Assembly: GCA_039621445.1 (NCBI GenBank)
Contig: CP154954.1
Location: 63,942,046-64,006,045 of the forward strand
Length of the DNA: 64,000 bases
Reading direction: 5' to 3'
From: Euglena gracilis
Taxonomy: Eukaryota; Euglenida; Euglenophyceae; Euglenales
Positions 35,680 to 48,900 of this stretch are shown in pieces. Under the pieces are notes generated by a model. That model was given only the letters and a program-made list of their open reading frames with translations, did not search any database and was not told where the DNA came from. Every line of letters starts with the position of its first letter. Position 1 is the first letter of the stretch. A program made the translations under genes and the position numbers.

Positions 35680-36610
35680 GCGGGGTCCCATGGGAGGCCA
35701 AGCTGGCCCCCAGGGCCATGGATGTGCGCTGTGGCAAAACGCCTCTGTGGGGGGCAGGTGGGAGTATAATTTTTCTTTGAGGTGTGGACTGGACGACCAA
35801 TTCCGTTTGCTGGACGCCTGACCATGAGCTCTGCTGCAGACTGTCCTGGAGGTGGAGGAGTGGGCAGAGCCGTATTACATTTATGCAGCAGTGAAAGCAG
35901 CTCCGGGTCGAAAAGCATGAGGCCTGTGCAGCGGCTATCCTTCTTATGCTATTGTTCGTCCCTGTTGCATCACCACCCATTCTGGACAGTTCTTGTCTCC
36001 CCTCAATCCTCCCTCTCTCGACGTCTCATTCAGTCTCCAAGTATTATGCACAAGACCCGTCATTCCGCAGCGCACCTTGCACTGATTGCTGGCATTGGAA
36101 CTTTTCCCCCAATTTTGAAAATTTTTGCCGCTGCTGTGTATTTGCGCTGTGCATGTCCCAGCGCATTTTGCCCCCACCTCTGACATATCGTTCAACAGCA
36201 GGAAAATTGTCAAGGTCGTGTCAAGGAGGTGCAAGGCACAAGGAGCAGTTCAAGCACCATCACCGACTCAGAGCAGGGAGAAAGGAAGAAGGTCATCCAG
36301 GATTCTGTTTAGAAATGGTCGCACCCCAAGGAGGTCCCGAAGGGGAATGAATGGGGATGAGGTCAGGTTTTTTTTTTTAAACCGGCATCCCCCAGGGGGG
36401 TCAGTTCTGGGTTCCAGCCCCAGCCATCCCAGGCAAATTTCCATTGAAAAATGGCCGTTTACGGACGCTGGCGCACCTTTGGCATCAGGGGGGGGGGGAG
36501 GGGAGTGCTCTGGCACCGCCCATCTCATAACCCGAGGCAGTCTCGCCCAGACTCTGGAGAGTTGAAAGCGCCACATCCCCTCCCTGCCGAAAGCAGCCAC
36601 GCGCCCGGGA

Positions 36611-36760
36611 GCTCCTCCTCCTCCTCCTCCTCCTCCTCCTCCTCCTCCTCCTCCTCCTCTCCTCCTCCTCCTCCTCCTCCTTCTCCCTCCTCCTCCCTCC
36701 TCACTCCTCCTCCGCCTCCTCCTCCTCCTCCTCCTCCTCCTCCTCCTCCTCCTCCTCGCA
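36611..36760. repeat. (CTC)n microsatellite at a splice acceptor
   Basis: About 150 bp of CTC triplets with a few CTT/TCC variants, ending CTCCTCGCAG. It probably serves as the polypyrimidine tract of the intron before the CCDC97-like start exon. Open frames through it (poly-Ser, poly-Pro) are probably not translated. Confidence 0.9.
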
Positions 36761-36798
36761 GCGGATGTCAGCCCCGACCGCCCGACCCGGCGCCGTCC

Positions 36799-36965
36799 AT
36801 GTCGCTGCCTGACGATGTGGCCCAGAACGTGCTCCGCCACTGCCTCGCCCACCCCAACTTCCGCATGCGCTACTCCTACGCCCAGCGCCCGGGCGCCGCG
36901 CCGGACGAGGATCTGCTGCGGGACCTCCTGCGCCGCACCGAGGGCCCCGCCGGCGCCAAGGGAGG
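36799..36965 (+). CDS. CCDC97-like exon 1 with start codon
   Basis: The ATG at 36799 begins MSLPDDVAQNVLRHCLAHPN, then RMRYSYAQRPGAAPDEDLL and RRTEGPAGAKG. The frame is open upstream through the CTC repeat, but the first ATG is chosen because homology-free low-complexity sequence precedes it. Donor GGAGG/GTGGGC is likely. Confidence 0.7.
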
Positions 36966-39900
36966 GTGGGCTGCTTGCACGACCGTTCCTTTTCAGTTCC
37001 TGCCTCCCTGGGTACCTCCTGGGTTTACTCGTTGGGATGCTTGTTCTCCTCACCCTTGCCTGAATGCCAATCTGGCAAACCACACGAATTAATAAAATTC
37101 TGAATAAAGTGCGAACACACAACACAGATTTATGAACGAATCCACTTATGAGCTTTGTGGATGTCTTTAAGAGAAAACCATTTTCGCTAAACTGGATTGT
37201 CAACAGAAAGGTATTGTGTAAGGATCGGAATCGCATGCGGTACCTTCTGACCAATCCCGAGGTCTTCCTGGAGCGATATGGGCCGCTCCTCAACGGGCCT
37301 CTATTGGAAGCCCTGAACCGCTGGTACCCCGACCACTACGAGGTCCAGCCAGCGGCGCTTGGGAGAATTCCAGCAAACAATTTGGAATGTTCCTTAAATT
37401 GAATATCGCCTTGCTTTTGATGCTGCATTGTTTGATTCATCAAAATCAAAAGCCCAGACAATCAGAACCACCAAACACTGCTTGCAATAAAAAAGCATTC
37501 CACTGACCACTGTGACTGCTGTGGTCTTCTGTGTGGTTGGCAGGCGCCCCCCCCCCCACCCCCCACCGCTGCGGGCAGCATTACCTGACGCAGGCCCGCC
37601 GGTTGCAAGGGTCGCCCCGCAAGTCGGCGGACTCGGTGGTGCGGAACCGGCGGTATCGGGTGTGGCTCCGCCCGAGACAACTTTTGTTCATGAGAGTGTC
37701 CCGTGCTTCATTCGAGTTCGTGAGGAAACCCCGTTCAGACGACGTCCTTCCGAATAAGGTTTACCTGCTGTGGCTCGGATGTGAGAGATCCAGCCTGCAG
37801 TCTAATAGATGATCCCGTGTGCAATGGCGGGCAGGTTCAGCAGATGCAGGGTACGCATGCTTGTTGAGGTGTGGTTACAGAGTTCTGCATGATGCGAAAG
37901 CAATGACTCAGCTGTTCTAGGGTGGTTTGCACCTGTGTTGCATCGGGACACCCCCCTCCAATATAAGGTGCGCTTATAGTGGAGCGCCGCCTCTGATGGT
38001 CGGGGGGGGGGGGTGCGCGATTTGGACAGTGCGTGTGTGATTTTTGTTGATTTTTTTTTCCAGAAAAATGGGGTGCCCTTCGAGTGGACGGAGGCATCTT
38101 GGGCCGGACCGGCAACGATCATGGCCGTGTAGAAAGCCATTTCGGGGGATAAAACCCGATGGATGGATAAGTCCCCCCACTGGTTTTGGTTTGCCCAAGC
38201 ACAAAGCAAGAAGGTCGCGCATTCGCCACCTCTTGTCGCAGAAGATGCTGCTGATGCGTGCATCTGGCGAGTATTTCGCCGGCTGGCAGACTGAGAGGTG
38301 GATGACGGTTGAATTTGTCTGAAGCTGGACGATCCCCCACCCACCTTCCCAGGGCCCAGGTGGGCGAAACTCCCCCCTTCCCAACCGGCAGCCTGCAGCA
38401 GGGCGTGGGCACAGTAAAGTGTCGGTGCCTGCGTTGGTTGGCACAGCATGTGAAAGGGGCCGCCCCGTTCAGACCGTGCTGTGGGGGTGTGAGGGCTGGC
38501 ACCGGTGAGGTCGAACTCCCACAGTGGAGGTTGTTCTTGTTCTTGGGACTCCTGCTTTGGCGCCCTTCCCGGCACCATTACTCTTTTGGTTCCCCAGAGG
38601 CGAGGGTTGGGAGAACGCCGCCCGCCGGCCGGTCTGACAGCCGTGCCGGCCTGTACGAAATGCAGCGCCGGCGGCCCCTCCTGTTCTACCAGTACGTCGG
38701 GCGCTACAAGGGGACGTTCGAGTGCGACCGGCAGGGAGGCATGGTGGACCGGCTCGTGGAGGACCTGGAGGCCAGGGCGGCTGCTGGGGGCTTTCGGGGT
38801 CGCACTCTTCTTAGGGTGACCCTAACGTTGGCCTTTTTTTTAAACAGTCGATACGTTTTCTGTTGCGCTGCTGAAGCCCTCTCCCACACCGCTGCGCACC
38901 GAGGCTTTCCCACCCACCGCTTACAGGGTTTCCAGGATTCCTTTCAGCCCTGGCTCTGTGGGCTAGGGAGTTTGATTACAGTGTGGAGCATTAATTTTCA
39001 TACACCTCCAATTATGTGGGCCATACCCGACCCCAAGCCTCAAAGGCTCAGCCAGCCACTGGGGTGTAGTGATGGTGTGTACACACTGGCAGCGCACTGC
39101 CCTGCGTATAAAAGCCCCAGCCAGCTCTGCCACAGTGTACCCTTCAAAACTGAGGCCAGACCTATGAGAACACATTTTGCAATTTGTGACCCCTCCGAAA
39201 TACCAATTCAACAACTCACGCCCTGGGAAGGGGGAGGTGGTTCATATTAGGGTGGGGAGCCTTTGACCTCAACTTTGGATGACACGTGGTGAGGCCTTGT
39301 CAACCTTGGCTGCAGAGGGAGTGTGATCAATTTGGGCAAATTTGGCATTTCTTTGGCAGTTTTAGCCCAATTTGGTGACTGTTGAGGTTCATAAGCAGTG
39401 TAAGCAGGGCCGTTTAAACTGGAAGGCACCCCAGCCAGCTAGCAGCCTTTTTCCATCCTCAGGCCCCATGGACAAGTTTTTATTTTTCCAGTCCCCCGAA
39501 TCTCAGCTGGACGGTACAGGATTTTTTGCTTTCGGTGCAAAAATGGGCAAAAAATGTGCAAAAAATGGGTCACAAGATGGCTGGCCAGGGCAAACTCGGG
39601 GTTCAAAAATTGATTTTTGTTGCATTAGGGCAGTTTTTTTGAAGTTTTTTTTGGGTATTCGGTTCAGTCCGGCCGGGGGACCTGTATGAGGGGTTGGGGG
39701 GATTCTTCCTGCCAGCCTAAATTTTCTGAGCTGAACTCTGGGGGGGGGGAGGTCGCTAAGCGACGTCCTGTTTGTAAAGATGTACATCATAAAGATCGAA
39801 AAGTGAAAACTTTTCAGGTTTTGGTTTTTGGTGCGATTGGGGACGGTTAAGGTGGGGGGTTCAAGGCAACCATTGCTTAAGGTGTGTCCTACTTCACCCC

Positions 39901-42900
39901 CGGGGGGCGGCTGACTGGTTTTTTTTTCCAGAGTGATTGGCTGGCTTTTGCTTTTTGCTCGGGGACAGGCCGGGGGGGGGGGGGGGCGGCCGGAACCGGG
40001 TCGAAAGAAGCCCACCTGGCGTCGAATGAGTCGAGAAAATTTGAAAAAAAAATGGCCCTAATCCATGGGGTTTTGGGGCCATTTTGGCCGAGTTGCCAGC
40101 CTCCCCGCCCGGGCTGGGAAGTGGCTGACCGGGTTTCAAAAGTGACTGACTGGTCTCCCGAAATTCAAAAGTGACCCCCCTGGGGTCGGTTAGCAATGGT
40201 CAAAGTATTGAGTGTGGTTTTGAGTGGTGGCCAGGGTTCGATATAAGGAGGGCGTACATGGTTTAGGTGGGGGCCATTTGGAGCCCAAAACGGGCCAAAA
40301 AACCAGTTTTTGCAAAATATCTCCAAAATCGTGGGGAGTTGAAAAAAATGTCCGGAGACCTAAATTGAAGCCCTTGGAACGCCCTATCTACTAGTATTTT
40401 GATTTCCCCGCAACTCTCCGCCTAGCCGTAGATACGGCCGTTTTCAGGTCCAAATCCCCACCCCCTCCCCCTCCTGGCCCACAGGGGGGGTCCGAACCCC
40501 CCCCCCCCCCCCACCTGCAAGGGGGGTCCGGACCGACCCTGGGGGGGGGGTACCCGGGACCCCCCCCAAAAAGGGTCAATTTTTTCCTCCGGCGCTTTGC
40601 GCCGACAATTTTTTGCATTTTTGGCCAATTTTTGCCCAAAAAGTGCCCAAAATGGCACTTTTGGTCGATTTGGGGGGTCAAAATTTTTCGGTCACCCTGA
40701 CCGTGCCACTGTTTAGGTGGGGGGGGGTGTCCCCCCAACTCCCCCCCCTGGCCCGCCGGGGGGGTCCGGACCCCCCCCTCCTCTCCTTATATCGAACCCT
40801 GGTGGTGGCGTTAGATTGGTTGCTGCAGTAAAAGTCATTTTCCAGATTTCGGGGAGTCGCAATCAAGCACCTGCAACTGGAGCCCAGATTCTGTTTTAGC
40901 AGATCGCCTCCTCCAGTGATGAGCGAATGAGAGGACATCTCGTAACAAAAAGTGGTGTGGAATTGTGTTGAATTGTGTGGATTTGGGTGATGGGGGTGTG
41001 GCAGTGCAGCCTCCATGTGGGTGGCGGAGGAGATGCAGCGACGCCTTGAGAAGGAGCGTGCGGCGGACGTTGGGGACTCGGACGCCTCGTCCCCACCCCT
41101 TCGCCAGCCAGTCAGCCCCTCTGGCTGTAACCCAACTCCATCGTCAAGCGTGAAAAGCCACATGGCTTGGGGGTCGTGATGCCCTTTTCGCTGATGTCGC
41201 TGCCAGCCCCAAATCCTTCATCCTGACTCAGATAGGCTTCTATATTTTTCTGAATCAGCGTATTTCCTAAGCCAGAGGTACCAAAACCCCGAAATAGCTG
41301 AATTCCGGGGGTTTCAAACTTTTTTTTCCTGAAAAGCAGTCCATCGCTACCCACCCCAGGGTTGGCCATTTTGGAATCCAAGGAAAATTTGCCACAAATC
41401 ACGGAAAAGTGGCCAATTTTTCCCCCGGTTTTCTCGGTCCTGGTTACTTTGGTTGTTTTTCTGCTGACCCTGGGGGGGGGTGGCGGTATGGGCTTAAAAA
41501 CAGCCAGTCACCCTCCCCCAGGAGCAGGGAATTCGTAAGCCGGACCCCATCCTGCCCCCCCCCCCCCGGGGTCCAGCCAGCTGGGTCAAGCGGGAATAAC
41601 GTTTTCGCACCCTGGCGAAGCCGGGTTGAACCAAAAAAAAAAGCTGGCTCGAAACACCAAAATTTTTGAAAAAAGTGGCAAAAAAATGGCAAAAAGGGCC
41701 ATTTATTATACTTTTATTGTGGGTTTCACCTCAAAAATTTTAGCTGAAAAAATGCATCCCAGCTTGATTTGGGCTGTTTTGCCTGTTTTTTGGGGGGTCA
41801 CAGCTGGGTCCAGCCCGGCAGCCAGGTGGGTTTGAACCACCTCCCTGGACCCCCCCCCCCCAAAGGGGGGTCCAGCCAGCACCTTTTTTTCAGCCGGCTG
41901 GCTGGACCCCCCGGAGGGGGGGTCCTGAAGAAATTCCCTGCCCAGGAGGTTGGCCAGTTGTTGTATGTGAGTGTGTGTATGGTCCAGCCAGCAGCCTTTT
42001 CTCCAACCTTGGACCTCCTGGGAGGACCTGCTGGATGGAAAAAAGTGCTGGATGCCCTCCAAGGTGTCAGGGTCCCCCACTGGCGGTTGGTCCCCATCTC
42101 CCCAGACCCTCAGGGGGGAGGTCCGGCCAGCTCTTCTTCCCCAGCCAGCCCGTCCCCCTGCGCCCGAGTCCTTAGCAACTCCCCTGTCCTGCTGCGTTCG
42201 TGGTGGAGCGCCAAAGAGGGGTGTACTGGGGGGAGGGGCCTGCGTGGCGGCGACGTCCTCGGGGCTGGCTGCCCCGCCCCACTGGCCGTGAGCCCACCCG
42301 CGTGCCGGGGGCCGTTGACCTGTTGAACTCTCCAGGGGAACGGCCCCCGGCTGGCAAGAGCCTGGCCAACGGTGCGTCCCCTCTCTTCTGTTCTGTTCTG
42401 TTCAATGGTCTGGGCTGCGGGTGTGTTTGTGCTAACTCCCCAGAATAAGACCCAGTCTTCCTTTTTTGGTCTGTTGCTGAAATCCCAAAGGGGGAATCTT
42501 TTACTTATTTAATATTACACCCAGATATCCATCCCTTTCACTGAGCTAGAAAGAATAAGCAATGACCTAGCAAGACAACACCATCTCGCCCATGTTGGCC
42601 CTACAGGGTGGGAAAAACACAGCTCCACCCGAAAAAAGTCGCTGAGGGAGAAATGCAAAAAAAAAATGCATTTTGTATGCATTTTGGTGCATTTGTGTAA
42701 ATGTGCAAAATGCAGTAAATTTTGGAGCCAAGAAAATACAGAAAAATGCAACACAGAAAAACACACTCAAAAAACAAAATACACAGTGGGTTGGCAAGTG
42801 GGCTGGGAAGTGTGGTGCCTCCAGATTACAGTTTTGAACAAAAATTATGAAGATCAAAGATGGCCAGGAAAAGATATGAAAAAGGTTGCTCTGAGGGTTA

Positions 42901-45900
42901 AAATGGGAAATTTTCAAACTTCGGAAACAAGAATGCCAAGGATTATCACAAAAAAGAAGAAGTAAAGGACAACTCTTTGCTGGGACTCCGTTGCCCAACG
43001 AAAAATAATTCCTCCACATCCCAGCCAAGCAGTTAGCATTCAACTGGAACAAAGACTGTCTTGACTTGGGCCAAACAGGAAATGGTCTTGGCATCCAATG
43101 AGGAGCAGCACACTGTCTCCATCCATCAAACCAAGGCAGCTTTTGACTGTACGGTGCTCATTTATCATTGAACGACGTACTCTAACCCCCCCCCACTTAT
43201 GACCCCCCCCCCCGCTTACCACTCACTACTTACCATGCCAACCACCCAAACCTTGACTTGCCCCCCCCCCCCCGGGAAGAAAAATGAAAACCGCCAGGGA
43301 CAATTTTTTCACCCAAAAGTTATTTTTTGGAAAAAATTTTCCGACCATCATCGAAAATGTCATTTTGACCAAATTTGCTGAAAATTGCCATCCTTGGGGT
43401 CAGATTTTCACCAAACAATTTCTTGACTTATAGTAATCTACCAATTCTCTAGGTGACGGTGGCCATTTATCAAGTTGCAATGATTAGGCAGGGTCAACCG
43501 AAGTCGTCCATGTGAACCCAACTGTACATCACCTGAGGATCGACCAGGAACATCACGATTAAGTCGTCCTTCCTATTCTCATCTCCCCACAAGCACCCTT
43601 CTCACAACAAAGAGATTTGCCAGCAGTGGGTCTAACGAAGAGTGTAAGAAAGGTACAGGCAGAATTGATTGCGAAAATTGGGTGTTTTCCCATCGCATTT
43701 GTTTCCCATCTTTTTTGTTGGGACTGCAACCAACACCCTCGTCAGCATTTATACCTGGGGAGAGGGCATAAAAGCAAACCAATAAATTACCTCAAAGAGC
43801 AAGCTCTCCCTTCAAACAAGGTGATTGGGAAAGTAGAATCGTGGCCCAACCTGGATGCAGAGAAAATAACTCCAAAATGTGACAAAGCAGCACGCTGCAC
43901 ACTGCATCGACGTAAAAAAAAAGATCACCTCGGGATTTTCGGATGAAATCCAAAAAAATAGGCTTTCTAAATTTTAAAAATGTGTCAATGATCCAAAAAA
44001 ATAGTAAAAATAATAGTAATAAATAAATAGCAAATATAAAGCATGTAAAGTAAAGGAAGTATACAGCAAAATAATAAATAATAATAGTAGTGATGAAAAA
44101 AAAAATCTGAAATTGAACCTTTTTTATCCTTTTTTGGATGTGTTCTATTTAGCATTTTTGAGACAGTATTCATTTGAGTAAATTTTACTGAAAAAAATAA
44201 TAGCAAAAAAACTGCCTTTTTGGCTTTTTTTTTGGATCCTTCACCGGGAAGACTTGTTTGGGTCGATTTTTTTTTTGACAAAAATCCAAAAAAAACCTAT
44301 TGTAGACACCTAATGTGTGCCAGCCGTTGTCATGCGCTTTTCAGATGTCCCCCTTTTGCATGTGTGGGTTTGGGGGAATTGGATGCGATATGCGTGGCAG
44401 CCAATTTGGTCTTTCCTGCCAAGGGGAGTCAACGAGTGCCTTTTGTTTTGCCCAAATAATCCATTGACAGACCAACTGACTGACCGGTCTTTCCTTCTCC
44501 GCGTGAACGTGATGTCCCCCTCCACGGATGGCTCACCAGCCACGTGCTCGCTGCGCCTCCACAGGGGCCGACCCGGGCCGCGCCCCGCAGCCCCCCGCCC
44601 CGGCTGCCCACAGTTGGCCCCGGGCCCCTCTTCCGCCCCAGGGGCCACTGCGCCACTGCACAGCAGGTCCACGGTTTCCGGCAGTGGCCTCTGCCCTGAC
44701 CCCCCCACCTCGACTGGCGCCACACGTCCACCTCCGCCCGGCCCCCACCCGGACCCCCCACCAGGCTCTGGTCCGTGGGATTCGAATGAAGCTCTTGATT
44801 GACTGACTGTTTGGTGGGATTCGAATGAAGCTCTTGATTGATTGACTGATTGATTGATTGATTGATGGAACCTCTGGTTGAGGGCTTCGAGACAAAAACT
44901 TTCCTCGGCTGGACCGATGCCGGCTTTGCCTCTTTGCCTTTCTACCTTTTCTAGTGCATCGCTCAACTCCTGGGAGGGGCGGAGGGAGGCGTTGGACCTT
45001 GCAAGGCTGCGTGGAAGCAGCCAGTGCCCAGGATCATGTACCGGCGCTGGGGCACACGCACACATGTATGTATGCACGCGCGCGCACACGCTTGCACATA
45101 TGCCCTCCCTCAAATAAACACCCCAAACAATCAGCCCCCCAGTGGTCTCTTCCTCTCCAGATGGTCAATCATTGTGACCATTGTGATGGAAAACTAACTG
45201 GAATATGCTTCTTGAGGTGGCAATGGGAACAAGGAAAATGGACAGGTAACAGTCAGTATGGCAAGGTGTTTCATCAACAACGAACGATGGATACAACGGC
45301 ACAACACAACACAGAACACACAGCAGAACCCAGAACCCAGTGTGAAGCAGCACAGCACAGCATGGCGAAGAATGCACAATTAACTAATTCATTCATTCAT
45401 TCATTCATTCATTCATTCAATCATTCAATCATTCAATCATTCATTTATTCATTCATTTATTTATTTACTTGTTTATTTGTTTTTTATTTGTTTTTTTGTT
45501 TATTTATTTGTTTGTTGGTTTATTTATTTATTTATTTGTTTATTTTATTATTTATTTACTTATTCATTTCTGCAATTTTTGTTTATTGTTTGTTAGTTTT
45601 TTTTTGTTCAATTATTACAGTTTGACCTCCACATGAACACAGAACACGCGGCTATGTCCATGTGTTTCCCATTATTGTGCCTGGGAATTCATTTTTCCAA
45701 AATTGCAACCATGTCATGAGCCATCAGAATCGCTTCGCGGAAGTTGTTGCCTGGAGGCCCGTCGTCCAGGAGTCTGTTCTCAATCCCCCGGCTCCGCCCA
45801 CGGCTCCTTCCCCGCTGAGTCCCTTCGACTCTCCAGCAGAGGGCGTGGGCCGGGCCAAACGGATCCTTCGGTTCGGTGCGTCGCTGCCGCCGCAGCCGCC

Positions 45901-48900
45901 GCCTCGCTCGACGGTTGGGGAAAGGCAACGCCTGCGAAGGGAAGCCGGGTTTCGAGCCCCCCCTCCCCCGCTTACAATTTGCGGGGCAGTAGTTTGTTTA
46001 TTGGCAGCAGTGGGGTCAGGTTTTTTTTTAGTTTTTGGCCCCCGGGGGGTCCAGCTCCGCCCCCCCCCCCCCCCCCGGAGGGGGGTGGGTTATACTTTTT
46101 TTCGGCGCCAAAGGTTTGAAAAGGTGCTATTTCTGGCATTTTCCGTGATTTTTGGCCATTTTTGGGGAAGATTGAGTGGTTCCCCCGGGACCGCCCCCAG
46201 GGGGGCCCCCCAGGGGGTGGGTGGGTGGGTGGGGGGGGGGACCCCCCCTCCCCCCCGGTCTCAAAAAAAATCCCTGACTGGGTGTCGGTCTGCCGCGGCC
46301 TCGGACGGCGGCTGGCCCCGACGGCGATGGACGTCGGCCTGGCCCCCGCCCGGCCCGCCCCGGCCGCCGCCCGCCGCCTGTCCAGCGCCCGCCGAGCGGC
46401 GCACGCCCGGCAGGTGGACGCCGCGCAGGGGCCGGCCGGGGTTGAGCAGAGAGGGGGGGGGGGCTGGACGCCCCCAACCCCCTCATCGGCTCATTTTTAC
46501 CCGTTTGTGGATGCCAGTGTTGAAACCCAGTCGGTGGGCAAAGGGGGGGGGGGGCAGCAGACCTGCTTCTCAAGGAGGGGGGTTACCTCCACCTGCGTTT
46601 GGTTGCCTGCTCCCCAGATATTGCATCCACTTTTTCGATTGAATGGAGTAAACATCATAAAAATAATGTATAAAGCACTTCCATTACGTGCATATGGGAT
46701 GTTCTGTCAATTTTTTACGTCGGTGGCACCGCGCAGAACTGGCCCCTGGCGCGGCCTTTAAGGGCCTGAACGTCGGACCGACGGGGACGGTGCGGGCAGT
46801 GGAGGGCAAAGGCCAGACTTTGATGCGTTGCTTGTTTGGAGGATGATACTTGGGTGCTTTGACATTTCTTGGGTTGTGACTCCCCAACATTTTCTCTCCT
46901 GCGCGATGGTTTCACACACAAACAGCACAGAGATCTCAGAAATGCGCATTTTTTGAATGTTTGATTTCTTCTCTTTCTGGAGATGCACCGTTGTCATTGT
47001 TTTTTTTGTTTTCTTTTTCACAACACATTGCTTCTCACACCTCTCCCACCAACTTTGTGGCAAGCAGTGGGAGGGTAAGTATTCAGGGGGGGAAATTGAT
47101 ATCCGCAATTTTTCCGCAATTTCCGCAATTTTCCGCAATTTCCGCAATTTTCTGCAATTTTCCGCAATTTTTCCGCAATTTCCGCAATTTCCCGCAATTT
47201 CCGCAATTTTCCGCAATTTTCCGCAATTTTTCCGCAATTTCCGCAATTTTCCCGCAATTTCTTGCATTTTTTTCGCAGAATTTTTTTCCCACCACCGAAG
47301 ATGGAAGATGAGTTCAGGCCATTCTTCAAATGGATCAACAGGTGTGCTATTGTATTTTGTTTCCCCCCCCAGTTTACCAATTTTTCTCACAGGTGCACCA
47401 CTGGTCACAGGGTTAGGGTTATCACAGGGTTGTGATTGGGTGTGTCCTCCCTGTGCATAGAACTTCAAGCATGTTGATTTGTGCTCACCTGCATCGACTT
47501 GGGTGTTGTGGTGTTCTGAACCTCACAATTGAAAATTTTCTAAGTCCCCTCAAGCAGAAATGTGTATATTCCCGATATCAATTTTTCCGCAAGTTTTCCG
47601 CAATTTTTCCGCAATTTTTCCACAATTTTTCCGAAGGCCTCCGATATCAATTATCCCCCCCTGAAGTATTAAGGTCTGGCCACGGTGTGGAGTCCATCGG
47701 GACTGTGGGCGGAGGGCAATGGTCGGAGAGGGATGACGAACCTGGCTGCCCAGGGGTTTGGTGCTTCCTGATCCGTTCGCTGTTGGGATGGGAATGGGAT
47801 TGGTGACCACCGAGGGTTTGCGTTCAAACAATTTAAAAAAAATTGCAATGGATTTGACACTTTCCAATGCTTCCATCGTTTCACTGCATTGCCTTTCGGA
47901 ACTCTAAGTCAAAGCATTTCTGAAACAGATGGGAATACCCCTTGGGGACCTAATTTCCGGCCAGCAGCTCCCAGCCAGGCTGTTAACCCCTCCCCCATTT
48001 AAACCGACCTCCCTTCTAAGCCGACCTACCCTTCCAAACCGACCCATTGCAGAATTTCAACCAAAAAAAAGAAATAAACCGACCCATGGCAAGTTGGATG
48101 ACAAACATGCAAAACATAATGGAAGCAGCCAACGGAAAGAGCGTCCATGCTCATTGAATAGTTAGTATTGATGACCCAAAATTGGGATTTTACACCCAAA
48201 ATTAGGCATTTGCTTCCAAATTTTGGAGTTTGCACCTCAAATTGGGCATTTTCCTCCGAAAATTTGGTGTTGGAACCGAAAAATTACAAAATTAGGCATT
48301 TGTTATCTAAAATTTGAAGTTTGCACCCAAAATTAGGCAGTTTGCCACCAAAAATTGGATATTACACCCAAAATTCAGCATTTGTCCCCGAAAATTAAGA
48401 ATTTGCATCCCAAATAAGCATTTGGCACTCAAAGTTAGGAATTGGCCAACCAAATTGGGCATTTGCCAATTGAAATTGCCTTGCTCACATCAACTCGCTT
48501 CCGTCACGCCATCGGCCGTCCGTGTGCTCCCCCTGAAACCGACCCCCCTGTCTAAACCGACCCCCACCAGGATTTCCGTCAACCCAAAAGTCCTAAACCG
48601 ACGGGTCGGTTTAAATGGGGGGGGTTTTCCCCCTCCCCCTATGTCCACTGAAATTAAGTTTGGTGAATTTTCGGCACAAAGTGCCGAAATTTAGGAGAAA
48701 CGACCAGAAATGGTAAATCGGCCACACCGAAAACACGGTGAAGTATGGGCCTGTCAGCCCATCTTTCATTATCTGCCGTCAGTTTGTGTGTATTGAAGGG
48801 TTGCCGGACCTCCCAGTTCAACTACTTCCCCCTCCCACGCTCAGGGCGGGGGGGGGGGGTCGCTGCTGTTACAGTTGAAGGGAAATCCAAATGGGGATGG

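Noticed and set aside
36451-37092. Open frame with long poly-Ser/poly-Pro
   Set aside because: The low-complexity part is the CTC microsatellite; only the part from ATG 36799 resembles a protein family.
44310-45113. Minus-strand Gly/Arg-rich frame of about 270 codons
   Set aside because: Antisense of a GC-rich, Pro-rich plus-strand segment; no start context or motif.
47102-47275. CCGCAATTT repeats as a possible CRISPR array
   Set aside because: Units are 9-10 bp with no spacers and lie within a eukaryotic intron element; it is a minisatellite.
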